64,000 bases of DNA from Saccharum officinarum (lineage: Eukaryota; Streptophyta; Magnoliopsida; Poales; Poaceae), in assembly GCA_020631735.1 (NCBI GenBank), contig CM036168.1, forward strand, positions 95,522,932 to 95,586,931, in the 5' to 3' direction. The translations under genes and the position numbers were made by a program. Below are positions 22,051 to 33,656 of this stretch, piece by piece. The stretch's first letter is position 1. Each line of letters opens with the position of its first letter. The notes under the pieces are model-generated. The model did not search any database and had not been told where the DNA came from. It saw only the letters and a program-made list of their open reading frames with translations.

Positions 22051-25000
22051 TGTAACACCCCAGGTGTTTAGCTCCTTAATTGCATTGCATTTGCATGAGC
22101 ATAAGCAAGCATCATTCATTTCATGCATAAGCTTAATATGTTTATATTTCATGTGAAGTAAAAGTGAGCAGGGTGCAACACACAAGTACCTTATGTGCAA
22201 TTTCCTTTGTGAGATATGTCAACCACTTTAGTGTAACATAATTAGCAAGTGTCATGCAACACACTCATGCAACATGTGCAACATGAGCTTGCAACATTTG
22301 GGTGAAAGTATTGAATTACTTGTGCCAAAGTATGTGACACTAGGAATTTTGTGCAACCAATGTGTAGAGTGGCTAATTAGGTCTTATAAAACCTTAATTA
22401 CATTTAGGGTAAGTAGTGGAGCAATGTTCATGTTGACCAAAATTACCAAATTGCCCTTCCAAATGTTGTTGACTAAGTTGGACCCCTAGAGTGATCTGGT
22501 TTGACCAATTAAAAAGTCTAGTTTAGAGATCTTGCATGGAGGAGCAACCTTAAGCAAAGTTGTAGAGAATTTCATAAGGAACAAAAGTTCTAATATGGCC
22601 ATCTCATGAAAATGATCAGAACATGCTCAAAAATGGCCCACAAGTCAGTATTAGAGGCTGTGTTGGGACTTAGCCATTTTTGCTAAGTGTGGAGCTGAAA
22701 ACCGTTTCACAGTACCTCACTTTAGCAACTTGTAACTCACCAACTAGGCCAAACCAGTCTTTGAGCCAATTGACAAAGTTGTTGTCCACACATAGCTCTA
22801 CAACATTGTCAATATCACCAGCACCTAGTTCTAAATGGTTTAGGAGATGTGGTGTCTTGAAAATAGGGTTTCAGTCGACGTTATCTCTGAAACTGCATTT
22901 CAGTTTCAAGGGGCACCACTTTGGAGCTCTGTAGTTTCAAATCTAGGCCGAACCAGCCCAAACTCCAATTGACAAAGTTGTAGTCCTCATGTAGCTCTAC
23001 AACATTGCCAACAGCACCCATACCTGGTTCTCGCTGGATTAGGAGTAAAATGAACTCAAAATCGCTATGTCAGTCGGTCGTCGATATATTGATATCACCA
23101 TTCACCGCGATTTAGTTTCGTCAGAAGGAGGGAGAGTGGCCGACCGGCCACAGGGCTTCGCCGACGCGTGGGCATGCGGTGGCAGCCATACGCCGGCCTT
23201 GGCCCCACCAGTCGGGTCGCGACGCCTTCAAGGACGCCACGAAGCCGGACCCTGTCCCTCACTCGCGCCTCTGCTTCCCTCTCGTCCTCTCCGAGCCAGG
23301 GCGGAGCACCGAGGTGCCATTGCCGCCGTGCCACTTCCCCGCGCTCGTGCACCGTCATCATTGAGTCTCGGCCCAATTCCTCCCGCCAGCGACACCGCAG
23401 CATCTCCCTCTACCACCTCCACCCCTTTCTGGGGGCGTTTGAGCGAAGGTGAGGCCGCATTGCTCGCTTCCGCCGCCACGGCCGCGTTCGGGACCTCGCC
23501 GGAGTGTGAGGCCACCGTGGTCAGAGCGGCTCGGCCCTTCTCATCCCTCCCTTTTCCCGTAGTTAGCGTTCCAGTGACCTCGGGAACTCGGAGCGGGCTT
23601 GGTTGAGGCGGTAGGGGCTCACCGTCGCCGGCGTACCGCCGCGCACCTCCACCGTGCCGCCATGCCCGACGGCGAGCACCTTTCCGTTGCTCCGCCGCCC
23701 CGTTCTTGCCACCAATCGTTGTAGTTCGATGACGTGGTCATGCTAGTCCGTCCAATTTCGTCGGCCGGCTCACCGACGGCGAACTCCGGCGACCGCAGCT
23801 CATCTCCTCCGCCTCTCTCTCGCTGACAGGTGGGGCCGCCTGGTCAGTCACACGCGCGCGGGCGGGAGCCCGAGCAGGCCGCGCGCACGGAGCGGGCCAC
23901 GCCGCGAGTTTTGGGCCGCGTCTTTCCTGGGCCGGCCCAGTAACAGATCTGATTTATTTTCATTTCTTTTATTCTGTCACAGTTTTAGATAATGTTTAGA
24001 AAATATAGATCTAGGGTTTTACTTGCCCAAAAATTATGAGATAAATTTTGTTGGAATCCACAGGGTGTGTAGTATTTTAGAAAAATATGAACTTGTTATG
24101 TGATGTTTGTTTTCTGGGATATTTAAATAGGTCTCTGAAGTGGGTTTTAAATCACATGCAAACTTGTTTAAATTATATCTTGAGTTACAGTGTTCCAAAA
24201 ATTATGAAATTTGGTGAGTAGGCTAATTTATACTTGCTCTAGCTTTGGTAAAAATTTGGGCAGTAGTGCTTAAGTACTTTTCCAGTTATTATGCTATCTT
24301 GTTATTCTAGGAAATACTTAAATGAATTTGTGTAATTTTTCTACATGTGTAATGTTCATATAAGTTTTTGGAGAATGTCTTGGTACCCTAGAGTATCTAA
24401 GAAAATTTGGAAATCTGTTGTTTGACACTTTTTACTATGCTTTGTTAATTATACAAAAATCAGCCTTTTGGGCTTGTGAATTTTATGTAGGAAGTTCCTT
24501 TGAATAAATTTAGTTCAAATTTTTACAGTAGCCTCTTTTTGGGTCATAGAGTCTCCTGTAATTTTTGTAGAATTTTAGGAGCAGTTTACATATATGTTTG
24601 AAATTCCACTTAATTACTTAAGTAAATTAAGAAATGGGTTTAAATAAATATTCTAGGTGGGCACACCTTACTTTCTGGTGTTGTTGTGACCTTTGTGAAC
24701 TTGTAGTAGTAATAGTTTGGTCTTAGAGAATGTTTGCCACATCAATAAATATTTAATCTTTGCAATTTTAGGTTTTCTGGACAGCTGATAGTATTTCTAG
24801 GTTTGACCTTGGATAAAGGTGTTTGCTGGAAAACTTGTAAATACCAAAGTCGTAAAAAAATTGATAAACTAGCTAGTGCCAAAATTTGGGGGCATTTGGT
24901 GTAGTAGTTTGGGAGTTGTTACTATTTTAAGTGACAGTCCAGAATTTGCTGCTCTCTGTTTAGAGAGGACAGATTCTGGAACTTGAGGAATTCGAAATGT

Positions 25001-27035
25001 AAAACTTAGGAATTAAGGGTTGAGGTCTGAAAATGATTTGGAGAGCATTTCATAAGCTTTTCAGATTGTCTTAGATCATATCTTTTAGAGTTGGGATTCT
25101 CCAGTTATGGTAGAATCTTTGAGCTGCTGTCCAGAATAACTTACTGTGGTAACCTAAGTAATATTACTCTTGTGTTGTTAGGTGTTATGGCCTTAACCGA
25201 AGAAGAACAGCTGTATCTTAGGTTGAGTAGCTTAGGTAAGTACTTCTCCACTGGAGAAGAGATTTGCACGTACTAATAAAGTAACTTGATTAGATTATTG
25301 TTTTTTATTTCTGAAATGCATTTCATTCCAAGCATGTTGCACCTTTATGCATCCATGATATCTATTGTGCATTCATGCAATAGGTGTACCGGAGGGGGTA
25401 ACTCTCCTCGAATTTGAGCCTGTAATTCCGGAGGAGGACCAGGAGCAGCAGGAGCCCGAGGATCCAGCAGGCGAAGGAGTGCCCGCAGACGACCTTCCTG
25501 AGTGCCCAGACCACCGGCCCTCGACCTTTCTGAAAGGCAAGCCCCGGTGCATGCTGAACCTACTAATTTATAAATTAATCTTGAGTACTTTTAATTGTTT
25601 ACTGCATTAAGTTGTAGGAGTTATATGAAAACACTTGTTGCATTATACCTGTCCTTGTCCAGATCTCGTACTTAATCCTATATTAGGTTTAGGCACGTGT
25701 CAATGCTTAGCCCTGCTTAGTACGGTAGAAGTCGGGTGATTTCCGGTCATCCGCGAGGAAGGAATCACGAGTGGCTTTATGGCTATCGTGGATGGAACCA
25801 TGCTTAAAAATAAAATTGAGACCGGGCGGGAGTTCGATAGTACAGCCGCAAGACACTTCACGTCTTGGGTGTGGAGCTATGCCCGTCTGAGTCGTTTAAG
25901 GACCGATTCGCTGTACGTCCTTGAGTCATGTTGAACGCAGTCTAACACTTAGTTGGCCGGATAAGCCGTTCCGACCGCGAAGCCGAGTAATGTGGTTCAG
26001 GTCAGGAATCGAATGGTAGGTTGCTTCTTGGAGGAGAGAAAGGATGTGCTTGGGGACATTGGCGTGAGACCAAGGGGGGTTAGAGTCCCTATCACGTGGC
26101 AGAGTGTCGCCCTTGGGGTCGCGACATCATTCGGGCCCGCGATTCCTGAATCATATGAAAAGGTGGCTTGTGCGACCCTGGCAGGGGCCTGCGCGGTGAG
26201 TGTTAGAAATACCCCTCCAGCTGGATAGGAATTCGATTCGAATCGCCGTCGCTCCCGGTTAGTGAGCACTTGAATTGAGCAGCGGCAACGTAGATCTCAT
26301 TAAATGAACTGGTGGTTAAGGGAATGATACAATGTTGCCATAATGATATACCTGCTATGGATATAATAATAATGTTGTTTGATTATACTCAAGTGCATGT
26401 TTAGTACAGGTGCTAAGATAGATGACAGGTATATGCTAAAAATAACTGCTAGTACAGGTTATAAGAGTCTCAATTACTTATGCCTTTATGCAAAAATGTG
26501 AAGTCAGCTAGCCTCTTGTGAAAGCCTTGCATAATTCTTGGTGTCATCTTATTTCTGGTTTTCGACGGGTAAGTCTAGCTGAGTACATTCCAGTACTCAG
26601 GGTTTATTCCCCCCTGTTGCAGATGATATGCTCTATCAAGGCTTCTGCAAGACGTGTCTCCACCCTGCGGGTGATGATGACTAGATCACTAGGACGTGAT
26701 CGTCTTTATGTACTTTCCTCATGCTTTTGCGGGTTGTCGATCAACAAGACTGGCGGTAGTTAAATAACTGGTGTGTTTATGCTTCCGCTACTTTATAAGC
26801 TTGGTTTGTAATAATTGCGACTCCGTGTGTGTAAACTAATTTCAGAACTACTTGTGATATGTAACGTATGATGTTGTATGTTGAATGATGCGATCCTGGT
26901 TGTAATCAAGTTGGTTTGAAATCCTTCGTGGTTACGATTGACTACCGGGATTGTATGGGCTCAAGTTCAAAAATTTGAGCGCTTCGGTGCTTGTTTTTGT
27001 ACTTGTGCTCTTATAATTTGGTCGGTTCTGTTACA
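22051..27035 (+). repeat. 5' LTR of Tekay copy A (4985 bp)
   Basis: It begins TGTAACACCC and ends TCTGTTACA, two bases before the primer site. A GC-rich core (about 23110-23940) is followed by 1.2 kb of AT-rich, intron-like sequence. Two exon-like segments follow (25182-25235 and 25384-25610), and then a conserved U5-like tail. I could not locate a convincing TATA box. Confidence 0.92.
25182..25610 (+). other. Exon-like pair inside the Tekay LTR
   Basis: Segment 1 (25182-25235) follows an acceptor-like TGTTGTTAG and ends at a consensus donor TTAG|GTAAGTA. It contains ATG at 25187 and encodes MALTEEEQLYLRLSSL. Segment 2 begins after ATGCAATAG at 25384. It continues in phase as GVPEGVTLLEFEPVIPEE and an acidic stretch to a stop at 25608. 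Removing the 148-base intron joins the two frames. The copy at 52350-52774 keeps donor, acceptor and most of segment 2, but its ATG has changed to AGG. This is either a short spliced LTR-encoded peptide or part of a spliced 5' leader. Confidence 0.5.
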
Positions 27036-27037
27036 GC

Positions 27038-27049
27038 TGGTATCAGAGC
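27038..27049 (+). other. Primer-binding site of Tekay copy A
   Basis: TGGTATCAGAGC, perfect for initiator tRNA-Met, two bases after the LTR end at 27035. Confidence 0.95.
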
Positions 27050-27810
27050 ATAATTCAACATTAAAAACATCGTACGAGTATTTAAAAAAACAAAAGTATT
27101 TGATTATGAAAAAGGGTTAAAACACTAAAAATTATTTTTAGGTATGCCAGTGATCACATCCCTTAGCCCAAATAAGGACTCTTAGGTGGCTTATTATAAA
27201 GACTAACTTGGGGGCCTTGTTTGTTTTTGTTTCGTCGTCCATACGGCGTGATATTGTATGGATGCCATTCATTTGGGTGGTAATGTATGGATCAATTGCC
27301 TCGACGCTCTGGTAAGTGTGAGTTGTGAGAGCATGATCGTCCAACCGGCGATCTAGGGGAGAGTAGTTTTGGTGACTTGCATACTTACATGTTTAAACCA
27401 TGTAATTACGTAAGCACTTAATTGTGGGAATATATTTATATCGGGTAGCTTTGATACTGAAGTATATACATCAGGGGATGTGTATATGGAAAGTATTTAA
27501 ATTACTGCTTTCTTGTGTGCATATATTGGGAAACTGTTGGGCTGAAATAAGATTTTCTGTAGGTACACTAACAGCGTAACGAGTAGACCGATAGTTTCGC
27601 TTATATGAGAGAACGTATGTATGCCACCACCTAGCGTTAGAACTTTATGATTCTACTAGGATGAGAGGGCGTACGGAACATGCATGCATCATGTTTAATT
27701 ATATCATACATATCATTTACTCCCTCCTTAAAGATTTCAATAGTCCCGACTAAATTAAATTTCGTATCCCCTAAATGATCCTCACTTTCAGTCGCATCTT
27801 GTTGCTACAG
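27050..27810 (+). other. Tekay leader upstream of the first ORF
   Basis: AT-rich and without a supported ORF. It contains a possible splice donor (TTTTTAG|GTATGC near 27142) and ends in an acceptor-like TTGTTGCTACAG that abuts the ATG at 27811. Confidence 0.5.
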
Positions 27811-28419
27811 ATGGCACGTACCAAGAGGACCGCTCGCAAGTCCACTGGAGGCAGAGCACCGCGTCACCAGCTCGCTCCACGTGAGCCCCGCCCTGAGCCT
27901 ACTGAGGTAGAAAGGCTGAGGGCTGAGTTGGCTGAAGTGACTGCTGCCAGGAATGCAGCACGTCAGCAACTGGAGCAAGTGATCCATGATCGTGACCAGG
28001 AAACCCTTGCAGTCCAAAGGTTGACAGTAGCAAATCGCAACTGTCAACGCATGTTGGTCCGTGTCATGAATCAGAGGGATGAAGCCTGGCACGAGGAGAA
28101 CGTTCTGAGAGCTCGTCAGTTTGAGCTCGAGCAACAGTTGGAGAATGCGGAAGAATACAATGACAATCTTCATGAAGAAGTGCACCGCCTGAACAACCAG
28201 CTAAATCCTCTGCTGCCTAGAAATATCAACACAGATGAGGACATGGGTTCGGGAATCTTCATGGCTGAAAATGATGATGAAGTGGAGGTCAATGGGCCCC
28301 AAGATGCCGCACCAGAAGAATCACTAGAAGAAGAACCAGAAGAAGATGAGGAGTTAGAGCCTGTTAGTGATGAGGATGGCGGGGAGATCCTTGACACCGA
28401 CTCGGAGGACGATGCTTAG
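27811..28419 (+). CDS. Accessory ORF with histone H3-tail mimic, coiled coil and acidic tail
   Basis: An intact ORF of 202 residues lies between primer site and gag. After the initiator Met it reads [20 protein letters not shown]. Plant histone H3 begins [20 protein letters not shown], so 17 of 20 positions agree. R2, T3, K4, R8, K9, S10, T11 and R17 are kept; Q5, K14 and K18 are replaced by R, R and H. Similarity stops at about residue 21, so there is no histone fold. Residues of about 30-140 form heptad-rich helices ([40 protein letters not shown]). Residues of about 146-202 are very acidic. I chose the ATG at 27811 over the upstream in-frame start at 27775 because the H3 match starts exactly there and a splice acceptor-like CTACAG precedes it. 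The product would plausibly oligomerise and enter or bind chromatin; its real role is unknown. The frame is intact although gag-pol in the same copy is broken. Confidence 0.85.
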   Translation: [202 protein letters not shown]

Positions 28420-29033
28420 ATTAGTTATCACATAGCTATGGTGTTAGGATCGTCTTTTGTGCCTCCTGGGGTTGGAGTGAGGCTTTGTAATAACTTGACT
28501 TTTCGGATGTAAGGCCAAACTCTATGTTTTCTGGATATTTAGTTGGAACCTGTTAATTTCGATCGCAATTGGATGTCTTATTGTGTTGCGTTCGATGATG
28601 GTGTCACGATTAGTACCCTTCGGTGCCGCGACGAAACCGAGGGCCTCCTATGGCGCGCGACATAAGGCTGTGCTGCTTGGCACGCGCTGGTATCGAGGTG
28701 GCTAGTCATGATCCACCATGGAACTCTACCGTTGAGAAGTCTCCTTGTGGTCAGATTGAAGTAGCTTTCTCAGTCAACTAAAAACTTTGAAATCGAATCC
28801 AAGTACCGGGCGAAAGATCAAAACTCACGTAGACTTTAGTGTAAACGGTTCAGTCACTGTTGTGCCTCTGTGAGTGAGCCTTTATCAAAATACATCTTGA
28901 TGGATATCCTCGCATGATTACGTCCCTTTGATCCGCTTGAATGGATTGTGCGGTTGTGATGAAGTATTGTGTCATGAGTATTTTGAGAAGTCTATTTCAT
29001 GAAGTCAGTGCTCATTGGCTATGCATTTTGTAG
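28420..29033 (+). other. Spacer between H3-mimic ORF and gag
   Basis: Non-coding. A segment at 28622-28720 (GGTGCCGCGACGAAAC through TAGTCATGATCCA) recurs at 59032-59130 in the related element to the right. The spacer ends in GCATTTTGTAG directly before the gag ATG; copy C has TTTTGCAG there, a better splice acceptor. Confidence 0.6.
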
Positions 29034-30536
29034 ATGTCGTACAATCTTCGTCGGGGTCGTGGCAATGAGGATGAGGAACAGCCACCCCCTCCGCCACCAC
29101 CTACCCCGCCTGAGTTAATGCAGACCGTGGTTGAAGGGCAGCGCATACTGGCAGATGCTATGCGCCAGCTTGCCAACCGGGAGGCTCGTCCTGGCCGCCA
29201 GGGCCCAGAACCCAATCAATACAGTGATTTCAAGGACTTTCTTGATACTAAGCCCCTGTTCTTTAAGGAGGCGGAGGAACCACTGCAAGCTGATGAGTGG
29301 TTAAATACTATTGAACAAAAGTTTCATCTGCTTCGCCTGACTGATGAGCTAAAGACTGAATATGCTTCTCATCAATTGCATGGTCCAGCGGGTATTTAGT
29401 GGAGCCACTATCGTTCCACACTGCCTGCAAATGTTCCAATTGCTTGGGACCAGTTTAAGGCCGCATTCCGTGGAAACTATATTCCTCCAGGTCTTATGGC
29501 TATCAAGCACACAGAATTCATGAGGCTGTCACAGGGAAATAAAAGTTTGACTGAATATCTACAATCTTTCAATAACCTGGCAAGGTATGCCACAGAGTTT
29601 GTGGATACCGATTCCAAGAAAATTGCTAGCTTTAAAAGAGGCCTCGGCCCAAAGTTGATGAAGACTATGGGCACTAGCAAGTGCACTACTTTCAATGAAT
29701 TTATCAGTGATGCTCTGACTCAAGAGAACAACAATGCTATCTATTCTGCCTCTAAGAGCCGCAAAAGGGCCATTGAGGCGAGTGCTTCACAGTCTCGAGC
29801 TCCAGCTGCACCGAGGGCTCCTCCTCGCCCTCCTGCCACAAGTGCTAAGTTCCGTCCTCCGCAAAAGAAGGCGCCAGTGAAGACTGGGTTTCGCAAGGCA
29901 TATACAGTGGCTCTGCCAAAGAGTAATTCGGGCCAAGGCAGCTCCAGTGTCCCTCCTAGCAACATGCCTTGCTGGAACTGCAACAAGCCAGGCCATTGGT
30001 CCAGGAACTGTCCTTACCCTAAGAAGAATGTCAACCAAGGTGGCCGTCAAGGGCACGCTCATTATAATAGTATTGAGGAAATCCCATCTGGTGAGGTTGT
30101 CACTGCTGGTAAGTTCCTAGTTGACCAACATCCTGCAGTGGTACTTTTTGATTCGGGTGCTTCGCATTCCTTTATCAGTCCTAAGTTTGCATCAGAGTTT
30201 GCACACAAATTGCATACTGTTGAAGGTGGGGGTTATTGTATTAGCGCAGCAAGTGGGAATATTTCCACAAATAAAGTAGTGGGGAATCTTGAGCTCGAGA
30301 TAGAAGGGCGAATGTACTCGCTTGCCTTAGTGGTTTTACCGGGCTTAGGCATAGATGTTATCTTGGGCATGAATTGGATGAGTCAGAATGGGGTACTCAT
30401 TGATACATCCACTCGGGTAGTTATGCTCAGAGACCCTACAGATCAAAAGGGTTTTCTGGTACAACTTCCCAGAAAAGTTGATTTGTCTGGGGAAGTTCAT
30501 GCTGTGCAAGCAAAGGCGTTGACCGAAATTCCATAG
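29034..30536 (+). pseudogene. gag: Tekay gag-protease, copy A
   Basis: It starts MSYNLRRGRGNEDEEQPPPP. The retrotransposon gag domain spans about residues 60-240 (DEWLNTIEQKF, YIPPGLMAIKHTEFMRLSQ). It is followed by a basic, proline-rich linker, one CCHC knuckle (CWNCNKPGHWSRNC) near 29970, and the protease motif VVLFDSGASHSFIS near 30138 with the catalytic Asp. An in-frame TAG at 29397 replaces a Trp codon that copy C keeps. The frame is lost again near 30530, at the protease/RT boundary, by what looks like a one-base deletion relative to copy C. Gag packages the RNA; the protease would mature the polyprotein. Confidence 0.9.
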
Positions 30537-32057
30537 TAAATGAGTTTCCAGACGTTTTTCCCGATGATTTGCCGGGCTCCCTCCGGATCGGGATGTGGAG
30601 TTTAAAATTGAGTTGTTGCCTGGTACGGCTCCCATCTCTAGGAGACCCTATAGGATGCCTCCAAATGAACTCGCTGAACTTAATGTGCAATTGAATGAAC
30701 TTTTGAAGAAGGGGTTGATTCGTCCTAGTTCGTCGCCGTGGGGATGTCCTGCTATCTTTGTAAAGAAGAAGGATCAGTCGTTGCGGATGTGCGTAGATTA
30801 TAGACCTCTCAATGCAGTCACTGTCAAAATAAGTACCCTCTACCGCGTATCGACATCTTGTTCGATCAGTTGTCTAAAGCTAAAGTTTTCTCCAAGATCG
30901 ATCTAAGATCTGGCTACCATCAAATTAAAATCCGCCCGGAAGATGTTCCAAAGACAGCCTTTTCTACCAGATACGGTCTTTATGAGTATCTTGTTATGTC
31001 TTTCGGCTTGACAAATGCCCCCGCACACTTCATGTACTTGATGAATTCGGTGTTTATGCCTGAATTGGACAAGTTTGTGGTGGTATTTATTGATGACATC
31101 CTGGTATATTCTGTGAATGAGGAAGATCACGCTGAACATCTACGTATAGTCCTCACAAGACTGCGTGAACATCAACTTTATGCAAAGTTCAGTAAGTGCG
31201 AATTCTGGCTTCGAGAAGTACCTTTCCTTGGGCATGTGTTGTCAGATGGAGGAATTATGGTGGACCCCGCCAAGGTACAAGAAGTACTGAACTGGAAGGC
31301 TCCTATCTCGGTTCACGAGGTTCGGAGTTTTCTTGGTTTGGCTGGCTATATATCGTCGCTTTATCCCGGATTTCTCCAAAATAGCCAAGCCAATGACTCG
31401 GTTGCTGCAAAAGGACACCAGGTTTGTTGGACTCCTGAGTGTAATGCGGCTTTTCACAAACTGCGAACTCTCCTACCTCATCTCCGGTTTTGGCACAACC
31501 GGATATCGAGAAAACCTATTTGATGTTTAATTGTGATGCCTCAGGCATAGGTTTGGGAGGTGTTCTGATGCAGGAAGGCCGAGTAATTGCATATACCTCT
31601 CGACAACTTCGGAAACATGAGGTGAATTATCCAACACATGACTTAGAACTCGCCGCGGTTGTGCATGCTTTGAAAGCCTGGCGACACTATCTGTTGGGTA
31701 ATGTTTGCAATATCTACACAGACCATAAAAGCCTCAAATACATCTTCACCCAACCCGAGTTGATATACGTCCAAGAAGATGGCTCGAGTTGATTAAGATT
31801 ATAACCTTCAAGTGCAACTATCATCCTGGCAAGGCAAATGTGGTTGCGGATGCCTTAGCCGTAAGTCTCAATTGCATTCCCTTAGTTGAAACTGATTTTC
31901 ATCGATCTCGCCTTCTACATCCAGCAGTCTTGTACAACATCACTGTCAGTTGTATCTCTCAAAAACAGAATTATGGAACTCCAAAGACCTGACACTGGTA
32001 TATTCCACATCAAGCGTAAGATGAAAAGAGCAAGAAACTACACAGTTCAGGGTAGAT
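30537..32057 (+). pseudogene. pol: Tekay reverse transcriptase and RNase H, copy A
   Basis: Reverse transcriptase motifs occur in order across shifting frames: [61 protein letters not shown], and the catalytic box FIDDILVYS at about 31087. RNase H follows with [14 protein letters not shown] (first Asp), [19 protein letters not shown] and [11 protein letters not shown]. The segment ends near the HPGKANVVADAL motif before the gap. Several single-base deletions relative to copy C break the frame. They cluster towards the gap and could be base-calling errors. Integrase and chromodomain are not present in the assembled part. Confidence 0.88.
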
Positions 32058-32157
32058 NNNNNNNNNNNNNNNNNNNNNNNNNNNNNNNNNNNNNNNNNNN
32101 NNNNNNNNNNNNNNNNNNNNNNNNNNNNNNNNNNNNNNNNNNNNNNNNNNNNNNNNN
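32058..32157. other. Assembly gap (100 N) inside Tekay copy A
   Basis: Exactly 100 N. Left of it is the end of RNase H. Right of it the sequence resumes at the position corresponding to 25537 of the 5' LTR. A complete element would need about 2 kb of integrase plus about 3.5 kb of LTR here. Confidence 0.99.
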
Positions 32158-33656
32158 GCAAGCCCCGGTGCATGCTAAACCTACTAATTTATAAATTAAT
32201 CTTAAGTACTTTTAAATTGTTTACTACATTAATTGTAGGAGTTAATATGAAAACACTTGTTGCATTATACCTGTCCTTGTCCAGATCTCGTACTTAATCC
32301 TATATTAGGTTTAGGCACGTGTCAATGCTTAGCCCTGCTTAGTACGGTAGAAGTCGGGTGATTTCCGGTCATCCGCGAGATGTAGGAAGGATCACGAGTG
32401 GCTTTATGGCTATCGTGGATGGAACCATGCTTAAAATAAAATTGAGACCGGGCGGGGAGTTCGATAGTACAGCCGCAAGACACTTCACGTCTTGGGTGTG
32501 GAGCTATGCCCATCTGAGTCGTTTAAGGACCGATTCGCTGTACGTCCTTGAGTCATGTTGAACGCAGTCTAACACTTAGTTGGCCGGATAAGCCGTTCCG
32601 ACCGCGAAGCCGAGTAATGTGGTTCAGGCCGGGAATCGAATGGTAGGTTGCTTCTTGGAGGAGAGAAAGGATGTGCTTGGGGACATTGGCGTGAGACCAA
32701 GGGGGGTTAGAGTCCCTATCACCCTGGCAGAGTGTCGCCCTTGGGGTCGCGACATCATTCGGGCCCGCGATTCCTGAATCATATGAAAAGGTGGCTTGTG
32801 CGACCCTGGCAGGGGCCTGCGCGGTGAGTGTTAGAAATACCCCTCCAGCTGGATAGGAATTCGATTCGAATCGCCGTCGCTCCCGGTTAGTGAGCACTTG
32901 ACTTGAGCAGCGGCAACGTAGATCTCATTAAATGAACTAGTGGTTAAGGGAATGATACAATGTTGCCATAATGAATACCTGCTATGGATATAATAATAAT
33001 GTTGTTTGATTATACTCAAGTGCATGTTTAGTACAGGTGCTAAGATAGATGACAGGTAAATGCTAAAAATAACTGCTAGTATAGGTTATAAGAGTCTCAA
33101 TTACTTATGCCTTTATGCAAAAATGTGATGTCAGCTAGCCTCTTGTGAAAGCCTTGCATAATTCTTGGTGTCATCTTATTTCTGGTTTTCGACGGTAAGT
33201 CTAGCTGAGTACATTCCAGTACTCAGGGTTATTCCCCCCTGTTGCAGATGATATGCTTATCAAGGCTTCTGCAAGACGTGTCTCCACCCTGCGGGTGATG
33301 ATGACTAGATCACTAGGCGTGATCGTCTTTATGTACTTTCTCATGCTTTTGCGGGTTGTCGATCAACAAGACTGGCAGTAGTTAAATAACTGGTGTGTTT
33401 ATGCTTCCGCTACTTTATAAGCTTGGTTTGTAATAATTGCGACTCCGTGTGTGTAAACTAATTTCAGAACTACTTGTGATATGTACGTATGATGTTGTAT
33501 GTTGAATGATGCGATCCTGGTTGTAATCAAGTTGGTTTGAAATCCTTCGTGGTTTCGATTGACTACCGGATTATATGGGCTCAAGTTCGAAAATTTGAGC
33601 GCTTCGGTGCTTGTTTTTGTACTTGTGGCTCTTATAATTTGGTCGGTTCTGTTACA
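32158..33656 (+). repeat. 3' LTR of Tekay copy A, last 1.5 kb
   Basis: Nearly identical to 25537-27035. It ends TCTGTTACA and is followed by the target duplication GTAAT. Most differences are one-base deletions (for example near 33180-33490). This pattern suggests unpolished sequence rather than age. Confidence 0.92.

Larger units (their letters stand above)
22051..33656 (+). mobile_element. Tekay-lineage Ty3/gypsy chromovirus (copy A)
   Basis: It is flanked by a perfect 5-bp duplication GTAAT. It has a 5' LTR of 4985 bp (22051-27035), a tRNA-Met primer site, a long leader, an extra ORF with a histone H3-like N-terminus (27811-28419), gag (from 29034), protease, reverse transcriptase and RNase H. 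The 100-N gap follows, and then the last 1.5 kb of the 3' LTR (32158-33656). Integrase, chromodomain and about 3.5 kb of the 3' LTR are missing, presumably in the gap. The two LTR parts are nearly identical, so the insertion is recent. Lineage is assigned from the homologous copy at 49974-55865, which has the chromodomain. Confidence 0.92.

Noticed and set aside
23067..23606. Long open frame of 179 codons in the Tekay LTR GC-rich core
   Set aside because: It is high-GC, alanine/proline/arginine-rich, not conserved in frame in the copies at 50270-51110 and 62000-62830, and without any domain.
27811..28419. A true histone H3 gene or processed histone pseudogene
   Set aside because: Similarity ends at about residue 21; the rest is coiled coil and acidic tail, and the ORF lies inside a retrotransposon between PBS and gag.
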